DNA of 64,000 bases from Nemertoderma westbladi. Lineage: Eukaryota; Xenacoelomorpha; Nemertodermatida; Nemertodermatidae. The position numbers and the translations under genes were made by a program. The stretch is taken from assembly GCA_032718475.1 (NCBI GenBank), contig JAUCBJ010006800.1, positions 1-64,000 on the forward strand, given 5' to 3'. The notes beneath the pieces are model-generated. The model was not told the DNA's origin, made no database searches, and saw only the letters and a list, made by a program, of their open reading frames with translations. Numbering within the stretch: the stretch's first letter is position 1; the number at the start of each line of letters is the position of its first letter. This document shows positions 22,581 through 33,336 of this stretch, in pieces.

Positions 22581-23639
22581 TCCTAGCCCAAATCATTACT
22601 ATTTACAAGGTACAACCAGACACCATTGCGCCTTTGTCGATTGGTTTTAAGGGGGGGGGGGGGGGGGGGTACATAAGAAACAGGTGCTCAATTGAATGAC
22701 GAATTATATGAAAGTGATACAATGTGTGACATCATATATGTTCTTACATGGTCCAGAGGGAGTGAAAGGAGGCTAAAAATTGGAAAAATAAAATTCAGAC
22801 ACCCCCTAGCGGCACCCAGTGGCATTTTTATGATTTCAAGAAAAAACGTTTAAACTTCGCGAATTTTGATTGAATTCGTTTGTAACCAACTTCATCGGAT
22901 TTAGCACATCAAATTACATATTAGTTATACTTTTTTTTGAGAAAAAAACTATTTTTACTAATTTTATATGACTTTTTGTATTTTGAGGTCAATAAAACCT
23001 CCAAAAATGGTATTTTTCAATTTTTAAATGCAAATAATTAAAGTATGGATATTGCAAATGACTTGTGGTTTATAACTTTGATGCATTGCACCAAGACCTT
23101 CAAAATGAAACCAAAAAAATGACATTTGACTTCATATTGACTGACTAGATACATTTTGAAGGTCAAAAAACACCAATTCGAGAAAAACGCAAAAAACAAA
23201 AAAAATAAGGAAAAATCTTAATTTTAAGAAGAATACATGGTGTTACCATGGATACATGGACCAAGAATACATGGTGTTACCATGGATACATGGACCAAGA
23301 ATACATGGTGTGACCGAATCCGATGCGCTGAATCCGATTGATATGTTTTTAATCCATGAAAAATTTGTTATGACACTCTATAAGGCAACAATTTAATCAA
23401 AATTAACAAAATAATTAATTACAATTACAACAAATTATAACATTGAGATACACAGAATCAAATTAAACGTGCAACGCGTTGGCGTTGCATGGCGTTGATC
23501 ATTGGTGCCCCCCTTTACACAATGTCTGAAACTAGCCAGAATTCGAGTTTTCAGGTGATGAACACGAGTTTCATTATCTTGTCCAAATGTTTCTGCAATT
23601 GTACTACGCAATGCTTGACCCAAATATTTAGTGAATTTG
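22581..23639. other. Non-coding flank of the transposase, with short tandem repeat
   Basis: This includes a G run (about 22651-22669), AT-rich sequence, and at about 23230-23310 a tandem repeat of roughly 35 bp (GAATACATGGTGTTACCATGG..., a little over two copies). It may be the non-coding end of the transposon that carries the gene at 23640-24754; I could not identify terminal inverted repeats. Confidence 0.45.
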
Positions 23640-24754
23640 TCAATGGCCACTATGTGGACCACCTCCTACTGGTTTTTTATCTCCTGGAAGACTGCCTTTC
23701 TTTATCAATGTAGTCCGGAGATCCCGAAGCGCCTTTCCTAGCCGCTTCTGATAGTGGTTTATACAGTCCACTTTATCCACTCTATTACATTCTGTATTGT
23801 CAGACAGATGTTCCTTCCAGTGTATCTTCCCTTCCTCTGAACTGTCGAACAATTCCCTTTCAGCCGTTTTCATTGTACCATAATCTTCACAACCACTACA
23901 AACACCATATACATTCCAAGCTTTATTATACGAACTCGAATCCCCATCACATACCATATTACTGTACATTATACTCAGAACGTTTTTCTCTATCATTTCT
24001 TTAGATCTTTTATATATCTCAACAGCTATATCACTTTCCATTGACCAACTAGAATTTGTATACTCACCAATGCACACTTTCTTATGTTCTTCATACCAAG
24101 TCTTATAATCAGAAGGGTCTTTTTTATAAAAAATATCTGAAATTTCTGAAAATGTGTGTAATGATTCCAGGCCAAGTCCCATTTCGAGAAAAGCATAAGT
24201 GACAGTGTCATTCAATGCAGCAGATTCAAAGTTCGCTGGCTTGCGGTATATTGTTGTTGTTTCAGTAGAATTTCCAATATATAGATTCATATCACATTCA
24301 GAACATGTAGTTTTTACAGCAGTTTGTATACCTTGACAAACTTGTACCTCAAAGTACAATTCTCCAGGACATCCTCCACTCGTATGAACACCTTGAGTGT
24401 AACAACATAAGTTGTCATAGTTTACCAAGAGATAACCAGGTTTATGGGGAACATTATCAAAACTATTCTGACTGCAATTCGACTGCATATCATCATTATC
24501 AGTACTAGTAATGTCAGCCTCCATCCGTCTTTTCAAAACTAGTTTCTTCTCTGATGCTGATATTGGTAGATTCCTCAAGTCAATTGCAGTTCCAGTACTG
24601 CTCGTACTTGCTCCGGGACTGCTTGTACCGTTTCCGGTACTGGTTGTAACAGTGGCTGTAGGTTCAGTTGTATTACCCAAGAGAGAGAACGACGTAGTGC
24701 TCGAGTAACATGTCTCTGAGAAGCTGCACGAGATCGTTTATTAGGTTTTGGCAT
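23640..24754 (-). pseudogene. Mutator-like transposase, N-terminally frameshifted
   Basis: The main frame (about 346 codons, 24680-23640) has features of the Mutator-like transposase domain found in many invertebrate 'uncharacterized' proteins: a Cys pair CSECD, then YEEHKKVC, SWSMESDIAVEIYKRS, the DGDSSSYN block with a probable catalytic Asp, and DCINHYQKRLGKALRDLR. The main frame has no ATG. An ATG at 24754 in another frame opens MPKPNKRSRAASQRH, a basic start typical of such proteins, and stays open past the beginning of the main frame. A single frameshift (or a very short intron) near 24680-24720 would explain this. The catalytic domain is otherwise unbroken and ends at 23640. Autonomous activity is doubtful. 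Confidence 0.72.
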
Positions 24755-25578
24755 TGTAAATATGAAAATTCAAATACCGGTATTGATTGATTTCAAAAAC
24801 TGAAAAGAAAGTAAAGAAATGCCTGTTTATACACAACAGCAGCTGATTAGAGTAAGGTACAGTTGTAGGTAAGATATACAATTTGAATTTCCCACCATGG
24901 CCAAGGGAAGGGGCATCCACTGATGGCCAATAATAACAATTGTGGAAATATTTACATCGTGGAAAGATTTACATCGCGTCTTACAAGGAGAAAGGTCGAT
25001 TTCTATGACTGCTGCATACAGTGTAGAACGTGGATAAAGGTTGGTTGCTACAACTGACGCATATGGTGCTGAACGTAGATAGAGGTCAGTGCTATATTAG
25101 CTACAACTGAACCACATAACTGACGCAGTGCAGAGAGTTGAGAAGGAGGGTGTGAGAGTCGGCATTTTTAAGAATGCTGTGCCGGCTAGTCGACAAAATT
25201 GCGCCGCCACATCTCCATATCACCCATGACATATGCTAGATCATGCGCATCTTCAAGGCCAGTGTCCTTTAAGATGCGTCTCAAGGAAGTCATGGGCTGT
25301 CCACCATGCTTATTCACTCCATGAGGCTGCCAAAGTACAAGATTATGCACTGGCTGGTCCTCACGGCGAAAGCAATGTCCTATAAAGCGGTGGCGACTTT
25401 GTTCTAGTGTCAAGCTTGGGGGAACCAATGAGACACCTCCAATGTTATATAGTGTCTGGTTGGAGATGTGTGCATTGTACTTGACACAATGAACACGTCG
25501 TTGCATTCTTGTGAATGTGCCATCCATTTGATATCCTCAGCAGATAGAGCCCGGCACGGTCTCCCATAGAGGAGTACT

Positions 25579-26295
25579 CAAGGCGTCCTTTAGGACAGGC
25601 CATGCAGCCGAGATTTAGGGTAAATTAGAAAGTTCTGAAAGTTTATACTTAGAGCCACGGTAGTACCCGTTCATCAGTATTGTAATTAACAGTACAATGC
25701 AATTGTGCTATGCAGCTATGCTAGTTGTTGTAGGTAGACTAATTGATAGACAGATTATATTACTTTAATTAGTTAATTAGCTTTATTAAAATCAAGTTTT
25801 CCTTAGGCCTACAGTATGTTAGTTACATAAAGTTACAGTAATTTACTACATTGATAGATAAAATAAAGTAATAATATACAGTACCTACCGCACCGTTAAT
25901 AATAATATAAAGTAATCATATAACAGATAACGCCACCTCTAGTACCATGTTGCCAGATCCCAGATCCACCCAAACGTCATCCAAATGTCACCATATACTG
26001 TATAACAATGCCACGCATTTTAGTATTAGTTATTAAATGAATGGTTAATTATAGTAATTAAATATGTTTTTATTAAGTATTTATTTAATTAAGAGCCATT
26101 TGAAATGTCTAAATATCAGTATATATTTTATAAATTGCAAAATATAGTATACTGAAGTATATTTAAACTAATAAGATACAAAGATTGTTTGACTACCCAT
26201 AATATTCATTGAAAATCCTATATAGCCTAAAGTAAATCTTTCAATTAAATTTTGTCAAAATCTCGGCTGCATGGCCTGTATTAAAGGACTCCTTG
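25579..26295. mobile_element. hAT-like MITE, 717 bp, nested in the LINE
   Basis: Terminal inverted repeats of 38 bp (25579-25616 and 26258-26295) match at 35 positions and begin CAAGGCGTCCTTT / CAAGGAGTCCTTT. The element is flanked by the perfect 8-bp direct repeat GGAGTACT (25571-25578 and 26296-26303). This octamer occurs once at the same place in uninterrupted LINE copies, which shows the pre-insertion site. An 8-bp duplication and CA...TG ends fit the hAT superfamily. The interior is AT-rich with no ORF. Confidence 0.93.
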
Positions 26296-26652
26296 GGAGT
26301 ACTGAAACTACTGTTGCTCTAAATAATCGCACCTTAAATTTCCAATTAATTCTCTGTGACTTCCAAATCCTGGAAAGCTTATTCAAGGCTGCGCATGCCT
26401 TTCCCTTACGTATTCGAAAGTCCTCACCTGACTTCTGGATACATGATCCCAGGCAACAGAAGTCGTCCACATGCTCAAGCATACCATCCTTTGAACTTAT
26501 GCTCATCCGGTCAGCGACTGGCTGAGGACTTTCAAAGATAACTGTCAAAACTTTGGTCTTTTTGGAGTTAATAAAAAGACCAACACTAGAAGCAGCCTGT
26601 TCTAATGAGCTGAGGAGCCGTTGGGCTCCCTCTAGTAATTCTGAGAGTACTC

Positions 26653-27258
26653 CTAAATTATCAGCAAAGTGTACTTGGCAGAATTTCCTCGACTTCTGGA
26701 GCCAGTAGGTGGAGTTACCATCACCCCATCATCATTATGATGATCTAAGGACATGCGTAGAACATAGTCAACCACAATTATGAACAATAATGGCGCAAGT
26801 GTGTCTCGGTGGAGGACTCCCCATAATACTTCATTTGGTTCTGTGTCACCATCAACAGTAGGCACAAATGTTGTCGAACCATCGTATACTGTTCTGATTG
26901 CTGCAATAATTTCATCAGGAATCCCATATAATGAAAGTATGCTTAACATACTTGAGCGAGAGACTGAATCAAAGGCCTTGAAGAAGTCAACAAAGATAAC
27001 AGCCAGATGTCTGTCTTTCTTTTTTGATAACTCTTCAATTATTCTTCTAAGTGCCAAAATGGGCTCCATGGTCCCACGACCTTTACGGAACCCATTCTGA
27101 TTTCCACGGAGCAGTCTCTCAATGGGATCCCTGATGCGATTTAATAGAATTCTATTGTAAAGCTTTGCAACAATCGAGATCAATGAGATTCCCAGAAAAG
27201 AATCATAGAGTGTTAGGTTGCCCTTCTTGGGAACTGGCACCAACTTAATTGTTTTCAT
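26653..27258 (-). pseudogene. LINE reverse transcriptase, interrupted copy
   Basis: Reads [32 protein letters not shown] and a degraded LHRDTLAPLLF, then loses frame at a deletion just before FADD. It continues in another frame (26548-26304) to the MITE. It belongs to the element at 25163-29400. Confidence 0.88.
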
Positions 27259-27279
27259 TTCTTGTGGGACTCTTGTTGT

Positions 27280-27615
27280 TCGGAGGCTTTAGTGTTTAGA
27301 GGATTTAGTTGACCTTTAGTCCAAATTTGTGGTGGCTTTTCCCCTTTTAACAACCGGTTGCAAACATTCAATAATGGTCTGCTTAGCACTCCTGTTTTCC
27401 ATACCTCCGCTGGGATTTCATCTAATCCACTCGCTTTATTATTGGACATGCTTTTAATGCTTCTTTGGAATTCGGCAGGTGTGAGGTGCAGTTGCGTTTC
27501 TATAGGTAGTGTCTTGTCATATATTTTCCTTGTAGGGCTGACCTCGATGTTTGGTGGCTGCCCAAGCAAATTGCTGAAGTGATTTTTCCACTTCCCAACA
27601 CGTTCTTCAGGGTCC
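27280..27615 (-). other. Foreign LINE segment inside the LINE (mosaic)
   Basis: Between points equivalent to bases 14584 and 15009 of the intact copy, the sequence is replaced by about 336 bp of unrelated LINE coding sequence in frame with the upstream part. It reads DPEERVGKWKNHFSNLLG, LTPAEFQRSIKSMSNNKASG and LDEIPAEVWKTG, the fingers region of a different (RTE-like) RT. Homology to the 14390 family resumes abruptly on both sides. This may be template switching, gene conversion or a genuine subfamily. Confidence 0.8.
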
Positions 27616-28035
27616 TTCAGGGACCTAGATGCAGCCTTAACAACGGCATTTTTGGCCGTTGTAGTGTGTTTGAGTCGGGACACCTTCTGCGCCTTATAGA
27701 GGTCATTTTGGCACTTCTGAATTTTGTGCTCAGTCCAGGGGGCCCTTTTCCTGTTTCGAGGGTATACAGGAACTGTTTCTGCAGCTGCTAACTTAACTGC
27801 TTCTGTGAAGGCAGTATAGCCCTCGCAGTGATATGCCGCCTCAGAAGCAAGAATCTCATACCTGTTTTCTCAGCTGTAGTGTGAAGCTGGATCTCACACT
27901 TGGCTGTTACAACAGAGAGGACCAGTCATGCTGCGGCACGGCAGTATTTGTTGTTCTGCTAGCACGCAGACTAAGTCTTACCTTAGCCACAATAAGGCGG
28001 TGATCACTGGAGAAGGGTCGATGTGTAAATGCATT

Positions 28036-28734
28036 TCAGTCTTGTATAGAGCTCCTGTATTTCCTACGAAACAGAATTTGGTCTATCTGGGACTTGTGAC
28101 CACTTGGTCCACTATGAGTCCGTAGCTTTCCAGTTCGCTTCTTGTACTGGGATCCAGCCGAAAACAATCCATTTCCAGAGATAAAATCCTGAAGATGGAC
28201 GGAATTTCGGTTTAAACTATTGCTATAGACCCATGGCGATGTAGGTGATTGATGCAGACTTGCATTAAAGTCTCCCAGGAATGTTAAGAATGCATGCTGA
28301 TCCACTCCATCAGTAGTTGCTTGTAGATTGTGGTAGAAATTTTCCACCTCCTCTACAGGGGCAACACTAGGTGGAGAGTAGCACACAATCAGAACCACCT
28401 TAGGAAACTTCTTAGCCAGTCTTCCAGAACATGAGAAGTGGCAAAGGATGATGCGGTTAGAGATTTGGTCTATTTTGTCCAATGCTGTATGTAAAGTTGG
28501 ATTCATCAATAGACCAATTCCATCTGCTGATACGAGGGCGAGTCACCAACCGCCCCCCATGTCCTTAATCAGAACCCCATCAGTCTGTCCAGTCTGCATT
28601 CGGTGCTCTTGAAAACCCACTGCGCTAAAAGAAAGCTTATCTGCCATGGCAGTCAGCTCACCTTGTTGCATTGGGGACCCGTGTGTTAGGGTGTTAACTG
28701 AGGCTAGTAGAGTAACTTGCCTCAGATTCACCAA
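28036..28734 (-). pseudogene. APE-type endonuclease domain of the LINE
   Basis: N-terminal part (28734-28546): QQGELTAMADKLSFSAVGFQ, containing the conserved QEHRM with a metal-binding Glu. After one in-frame TGA (28545-28543), the same frame continues with DGIGLLMNP, LTFLGDFNASL (catalytic D-x-N) and GHKSQIDQILFRRK. The SDHRLI motif follows in the next frame below 28036. The order is that of apurinic-like endonucleases of LINEs, which nick the target for RT priming. It is broken by the stop and a frameshift. Confidence 0.88.
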
Positions 28735-29400
28735 TGGCTTGGTTGGTCTGGGTGGAACATGAGATTAGCCTCCAACTCCAGAATCCCTCTCCTCCTCACA
28801 ATCTGATCTCCCTGGTGACCCAGGGTTTGGGCCAGAAAGGTCATTAGGAAAGGGACTCACAGAATTGTTGGCCGCTCTCTCTCCAGTAGGGGGTGAGACA
28901 GACAGCCGGTCAGGAGATAACTGACGCCTGTGAGGCCAATTGTGTCCGGTAATTCCACTGGCCTCTAGTTGCTTTCAAAGGCTAAAACCGCCTTATTAAT
29001 GTAATCCATAGCGGGGGTTGGGGGGTGCTTTTTTGCCGAGTCAGCTCTCGGGGCAAATACCACCCCTGGTTTGCCATTCCATAGGGTGGGTGTCGCAGTG
29101 GAGTCAGATATGAGGCCCATCACCCATACCTACTCTGACGCACATGACCCACCATTGGCTGTGCAGCTCATCTGCTTGGCCATGCTCTGTACCCCTGCTG
29201 CCATGTGCAGGTCGCAGTGAAGTGCACTCAGAGTGGTCATGAGAACACTCTACTCCTGACCAGCCATTGGTAGATCACCATCTGTCTGCCAGGCCATATA
29301 CCCCTGCAGCCAAGTATATGGGTCCGTAATCCAGGACCAAGGGCGTCCTTATCCCAGAACGAAGGGGGTCCTAGTTACAGGACCAGATTTCCCTAGTAAG

Positions 29401-30235
29401 AGGTTATTTGTTTGGTGTAGCCCGACATTAAAAATGACTGTATCATCTAAGCATTTAAACATAGCAGCATTAAAATAAAACCTTAAGATAGTCTAACATT
29501 GCTTGAAAATCCCAAATCTTAAAAGTAAGATTAAACAAGCCAATAGGGAGGGCTCCAATTTCTTGTGAAATAGAAGTGGATGATTAGCTATTTTTATTGG
29601 TCGATGATGATGCATGCGCATGGCGACTCTTTATGTGTCAGTTAATAAATTAGGAATTGTATGGCAAATAGGGTCTGCACTGGCTTTAAAATAATTTACG
29701 TAAAACTATATAAAAAAAAACCACGACCAAAATACAGATCGTCTAGAGATTAAGCCAATCTGCTCGGGTGGCAATATATGTATTATCTTAGAATCGTATT
29801 CAGCGTTTTTCGTTTTCGTATTCGTCTTATTCAGCTCCTAGAAGGAGCTGAAGACACTAAGAGGCAACTCTATTCAGCAGCAGTGGAGATGCGACGTGCT
29901 AACTTCGTGACTTTGCCCCATTCGTGGCATCTTGTGATGGGCTTATTGCACCCTCAACGGCAACCAGCTCTTCGTGTCCTTGTGTGCCGTCTGATTCAGG
30001 TATGGGCGAAGCCTTACAGTGTGGTAATGGGGTGGGTCAGACAGCGAATCCAGTTTGCTTTAATTCGATGTGCTTCCCACTGCCTTCGTGGATCCCGGAT
30101 CAAGTGGCGCTCTGGACTCGGAATGGACGACGGTGTCGGTTTGCCAGGGTTATAAACTATTATTTTATATTCTAAACTAATACTTCATTAATAGAAACAA
30201 CCTTACATTATTGTAGTTAAATTGATATTGGATGC
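29401..30235. other. Intergenic, one unexplained GC-rich open patch
   Basis: At 29778-30170 three overlapping frames are open and GC content rises. One reads Cys-rich (SSSCPCVPSDSGMGEALQ, then PVCFNSMCFPLPSW). No family recognised and no complete splice pair found, so no gene is called. Confidence 0.4.
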
Positions 30236-31309
30236 TACTACTACTAGGATCGGCATGCTGCATTGCAGCTGCATTTTTAAGAATGCTGTGCCGGCTTGTC
30301 AACAAAATTGCACCGCCACAACTCCCTATCACCCATGACATTTGCTAGATCATCCGCATCTTTAAGGCCAGTGTCCTTTAAGATGCGTCTCAAGAAAGTC
30401 ATGGGCTGTCCACCATGCTTATTCACTCCATGAGGCTGCCAAAGTACAAGATTATGCACTGGCTGGTCCTCACGGCGAAAGCAATGTCCTGCAAAGCGGA
30501 GGCGATTTTGTTCTAGTGTCAAGCTTGGGGGAACCAATGAGACACCTCCAATGTTATATAGTGTCTGGTTGGAGATGTGTGCATTGTACTTGACACAATG
30601 TACCCGGCGTAGCATTCTTGTGAATGTGCCATCCAGAGATTTGGTGTCCTCAGCAGTTAGAGCCCAGCATGGACTCCCGTAGAGGAGTACTGGAACTACT
30701 GCTGCTCTAAATAATCGGACCTTAAGTTTCCGATTAATTCTAGGTGACTTCCAAATCCTGGAAAGCCTATTCAAGGCTGCCCATGCCTTTCCCTTACGTA
30801 TTCGAAGGTCCTCACCTGACTTCCGGATCCATGATACCAGGTAACAGAAGTCGTCCACATGCTCAAGCATGCCATCCTTTGAGCTTATGCTCATCCGATC
30901 AGAGACTTGCTGAGGACTTTCAAAGTTAACTGTCAGAATTTTGGTCTTTCTGGAGTTTATAAAAAGACCAACACTAGAAGCAGCATGTTCTAATGAGCTG
31001 AGGAGCCGCTGGGCTCCCTCTAATGATTCTGAGAGTACTCCTAAGTCATCAGCAAAGTCTAGATCAGTTAGGTACTTGGCAGGATTTCCTCGACTTCTGG
31101 AGCCAGTAGGTGGAGTTATCATCACCCCATCATCATTATGATGATCTAAGGACATGCGTAGAACATAGTCAACCACAATAATGAACAAGAATGGTGCAAG
31201 TGTGTCTCCTTGGAGGACGCCCCATAACACTTCAAATGGTTCTGTGTCACCGTCAACAGTAGACACAAATGTTGTCGAACCATCGTATACTGATCTGATA
31301 TCTGATATC
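30236..31309 (-). mobile_element. 5'-truncated LINE copy
   Basis: Same family as 14390. It starts (on the minus strand) within the palm domain and ends with the (CTA)n-bearing 3' tail. It is flanked by the 13-bp direct repeat TGATATTGGATGC (30223-30235 and 31310-31322). A short TGATATC repetition at the 5' junction (31300-31312) looks like filler added at integration. Confidence 0.93.
30277..31266 (-). CDS. LINE reverse transcriptase C-terminal half, open
   Basis: 329 codons without interruption, from [12 protein letters not shown] to the stop at 30277, containing [22 protein letters not shown] and the C-terminal [10 protein letters not shown]. Closely similar to the 14391 copy, with few substitutions (for example CYLVSW for CYLGSW). 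It lacks the fingers, the AFDSV aspartate block and the endonuclease, so it is inactive. Confidence 0.9.
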   Translation of the reverse strand: MSTVDGDTEPFEVLWGVLQGDTLAPFLFIIVVDYVLRMSLDHHNDDGVMITPPTGSRSRGNPAKYLTDLDFADDLGVLSESLEGAQRLLSSLEHAASSVGLFINSRKTKILTVNFESPQQVSDRMSISSKDGMLEHVDDFCYLVSWIRKSGEDLRIRKGKAWAALNRLSRIWKSPRINRKLKVRLFRAAVVPVLLYGSPCWALTAEDTKSLDGTFTRMLRRVHCVKYNAHISNQTLYNIGGVSLVPPSLTLEQNRLRFAGHCFRREDQPVHNLVLWQPHGVNKHGGQPMTFLRRILKDTGLKDADDLANVMGDRELWRCNFVDKPAQHS

Positions 31310-31322
31310 TGATATTGGATGC

Positions 31323-33303
31323 AGCTTAGATTGATATATGTGTTGAATAGTAATCATGTAGGGATGATTTGCTTAACATGTTCGTAAAATATACCATAGT
31401 TTCCAATTGCTTTTGTCCTGCTTGTGGCATTGTTAACCTCTGTTTCATTGAAAGGCTGGTTGATGGCTGTACCGGGTATCAGAGTATAAAATATCGGTTT
31501 CACATATTACTGGTACAGTTTACATCCGATGTTTGATATGTACATAATGGGTGTTGTTGACTTGACAAATCCGAGTTTGTATTATTGTATTGCTAAGTGT
31601 AAATCTAATACATATTTTCAGTGAAAATAAAGATAAAGTAAACAAATTGTTAGAATTTAGATTTTTAGTGTGTAGTAGTGTAGTGCACTCATATTGCGAT
31701 TACCACGCGTATGATACCGCGTAGTCAAAATTACACCAGAGGTACTTTTTTTCAGAAACGTATTTTTTGGCCAAATTGGAAGACACCGTAAAGTCTGTAC
31801 CACCATGCAGGGCCATATTACCAGACTGTAAGTAGTTGTACAATGTGAACGGGTCTATGCACTCTGCCTGATACTGTAACTAATTTGCGACATTAACTTG
31901 TATTTGATCTTATGTTATTGTCCAATATCAACAGGTCAAAGTTATATTTGCCTTTCAATTGATAGCCTTTTAAATATGTAGCGAGCAGTTCTATATACAT
32001 TTATGTTGTTTGAACAATTAGTTAGAATAATGTATAGTTATAGCATTTAACAACAAAATTGTTGCAATAATAAATTTATAAAATAAAATGTTACTTTTTA
32101 TTAGATTTTTTATAAGATATAGATTTTCATTACGCAGTTTTTCATTGTTTTATTATATTAACTATGATTTACATATTGTAGTTTCCAAGTACATGTAGCG
32201 TTATACAGTATTTGGGTTATAAACCTAGTTATTTACTTTATTTAATTTATTGGAGTAAATGGTTTTCCAGTGGCGATATTTAAATTTTATTAATCATATG
32301 TGGCGGTGCATATAGAAAGGCGTTATTCGTCAAAAAATCGAAATTTTTCGAATTTTTCGAATTTATTTTTTAGAATTTTTCGCTCTTACAGATGGTATAT
32401 TTATTTCGATTTTTTAAAAGTGACTAAAATTTGAAATAAACAGGTGCGGTTTCTGTTAAATATCAGTTTTCATGGTGTCAAACAAAATAAAAACGACATT
32501 TTTGCACATACGATATTCAACCACTATTCAATCCCATATGGGGTTGTTTGAGGTGCTGATCGAATGGAACATGTTTTAGGGTTACCCAGATGGAGAAATT
32601 ACACTTTTCGGCACCCGATATGGTGCACGAAAACTGCTGACAGCCATAAAATGAGCAACTCTAGGATGTCTGTGTTTGTATGTATGTCTGTTTGTCTGTC
32701 ACTCTGTCTGTCAAAAAATAAGGAAGCATTATTATGTAATAAAAACTTTCGCCATGGGGGTCTTCCAAGTCGCTGATGTCATTTCTGATGTCAGTTTTCA
32801 CGCCTGCTCGACTCACGACAAACTGTGACTGTATGTATAATATGCTTCCTTATTTTTGACAGACAGACTGAAAGACATACAAACAGATACAGACGGCCTA
32901 GAGTTGGTCAGTCGTAAAAGCTGACATCAGGAATGAAATCAGCGACCTGGAAAACCCCCATGGCGAATGATTTTGTTACATAATATGCTTCCTTATGTCA
33001 GACGTAAAAACTGACATCTGCAATGAAATCACCAACTCTTAAAACCCCCGTAGAGAGAATGTTAGTAGATTTTATTCTTTCTTAAGTCTTGACAGACAAA
33101 CTGACAGAAAGACCGACATATAAAAAATTTATTCAAATTTTCACGAAAATGTTTGACTTTTCAATTTACTTAATTTCCCATTGTGCCTACTATGTACAAA
33201 ACCCACAAGTTTGCTAGTAGTTTGCCGTTGAATGGCCAATAGATTAGGTGCCTTGTTTGTATTCAATTTAACCAAATCCAGTTATTTGTTATCTAAAGAA
33301 ATT
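31323..33303. other. Upstream flank of the inhibitor gene, with dispersed repeat
   Basis: AT-rich. Between about 32590 and 33130 there are copies, in both orientations, of a repeat with (GTCTGT)n, AAAAATAAGGAAGCAT, CGCCATGGGGGT and CTGATGTCA...CTGATGTCAG wording. The same family occurs at 39.2-39.5, 51.9-52.2 and 57.5-57.8 kb. No promoter element can be pinned down. Confidence 0.5.
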
Positions 33304-33336
33304 ATGATTATTACTGCAATATTATTTTGTTTGGCT
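33304..33336 (+). CDS. Inhibitor exon 1: signal peptide start
   Basis: ATG followed by ten codons (IITAILFCLA) and a GTAAGT donor in phase 0. It joins in frame to the next exon (ATAAAGDS), producing a compact signal peptide with small residues at the likely cleavage site. Confidence 0.65.

Larger units (their letters stand above)
25163..29400 (-). mobile_element. Near full-length APE LINE, decayed, with nested MITE
   Basis: Same family as the 14390 copy but reaching through the endonuclease. Segments: C-terminus 25527-25186; MITE 25579-26295; RT from 26548 through 27258; a foreign segment about 27280-27615; linker and endonuclease to about 28760; then about 640 bp of probable 5'UTR with repeated CCATTGG/CTGTCTGCCAGG-like wording. 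Defects include a deletion at about 26665 that removes LTDLD before FADD, an in-frame TGA at 28545-28543, and loss of about 30 bp at the 3' end (25162). The 5' boundary near 29400 is approximate. Confidence 0.8.

Noticed and set aside
28790-29400. A separate host gene upstream of the LINE endonuclease
   Set aside because: Frames are short and the wording repeats internally; it is most simply the LINE 5'UTR.
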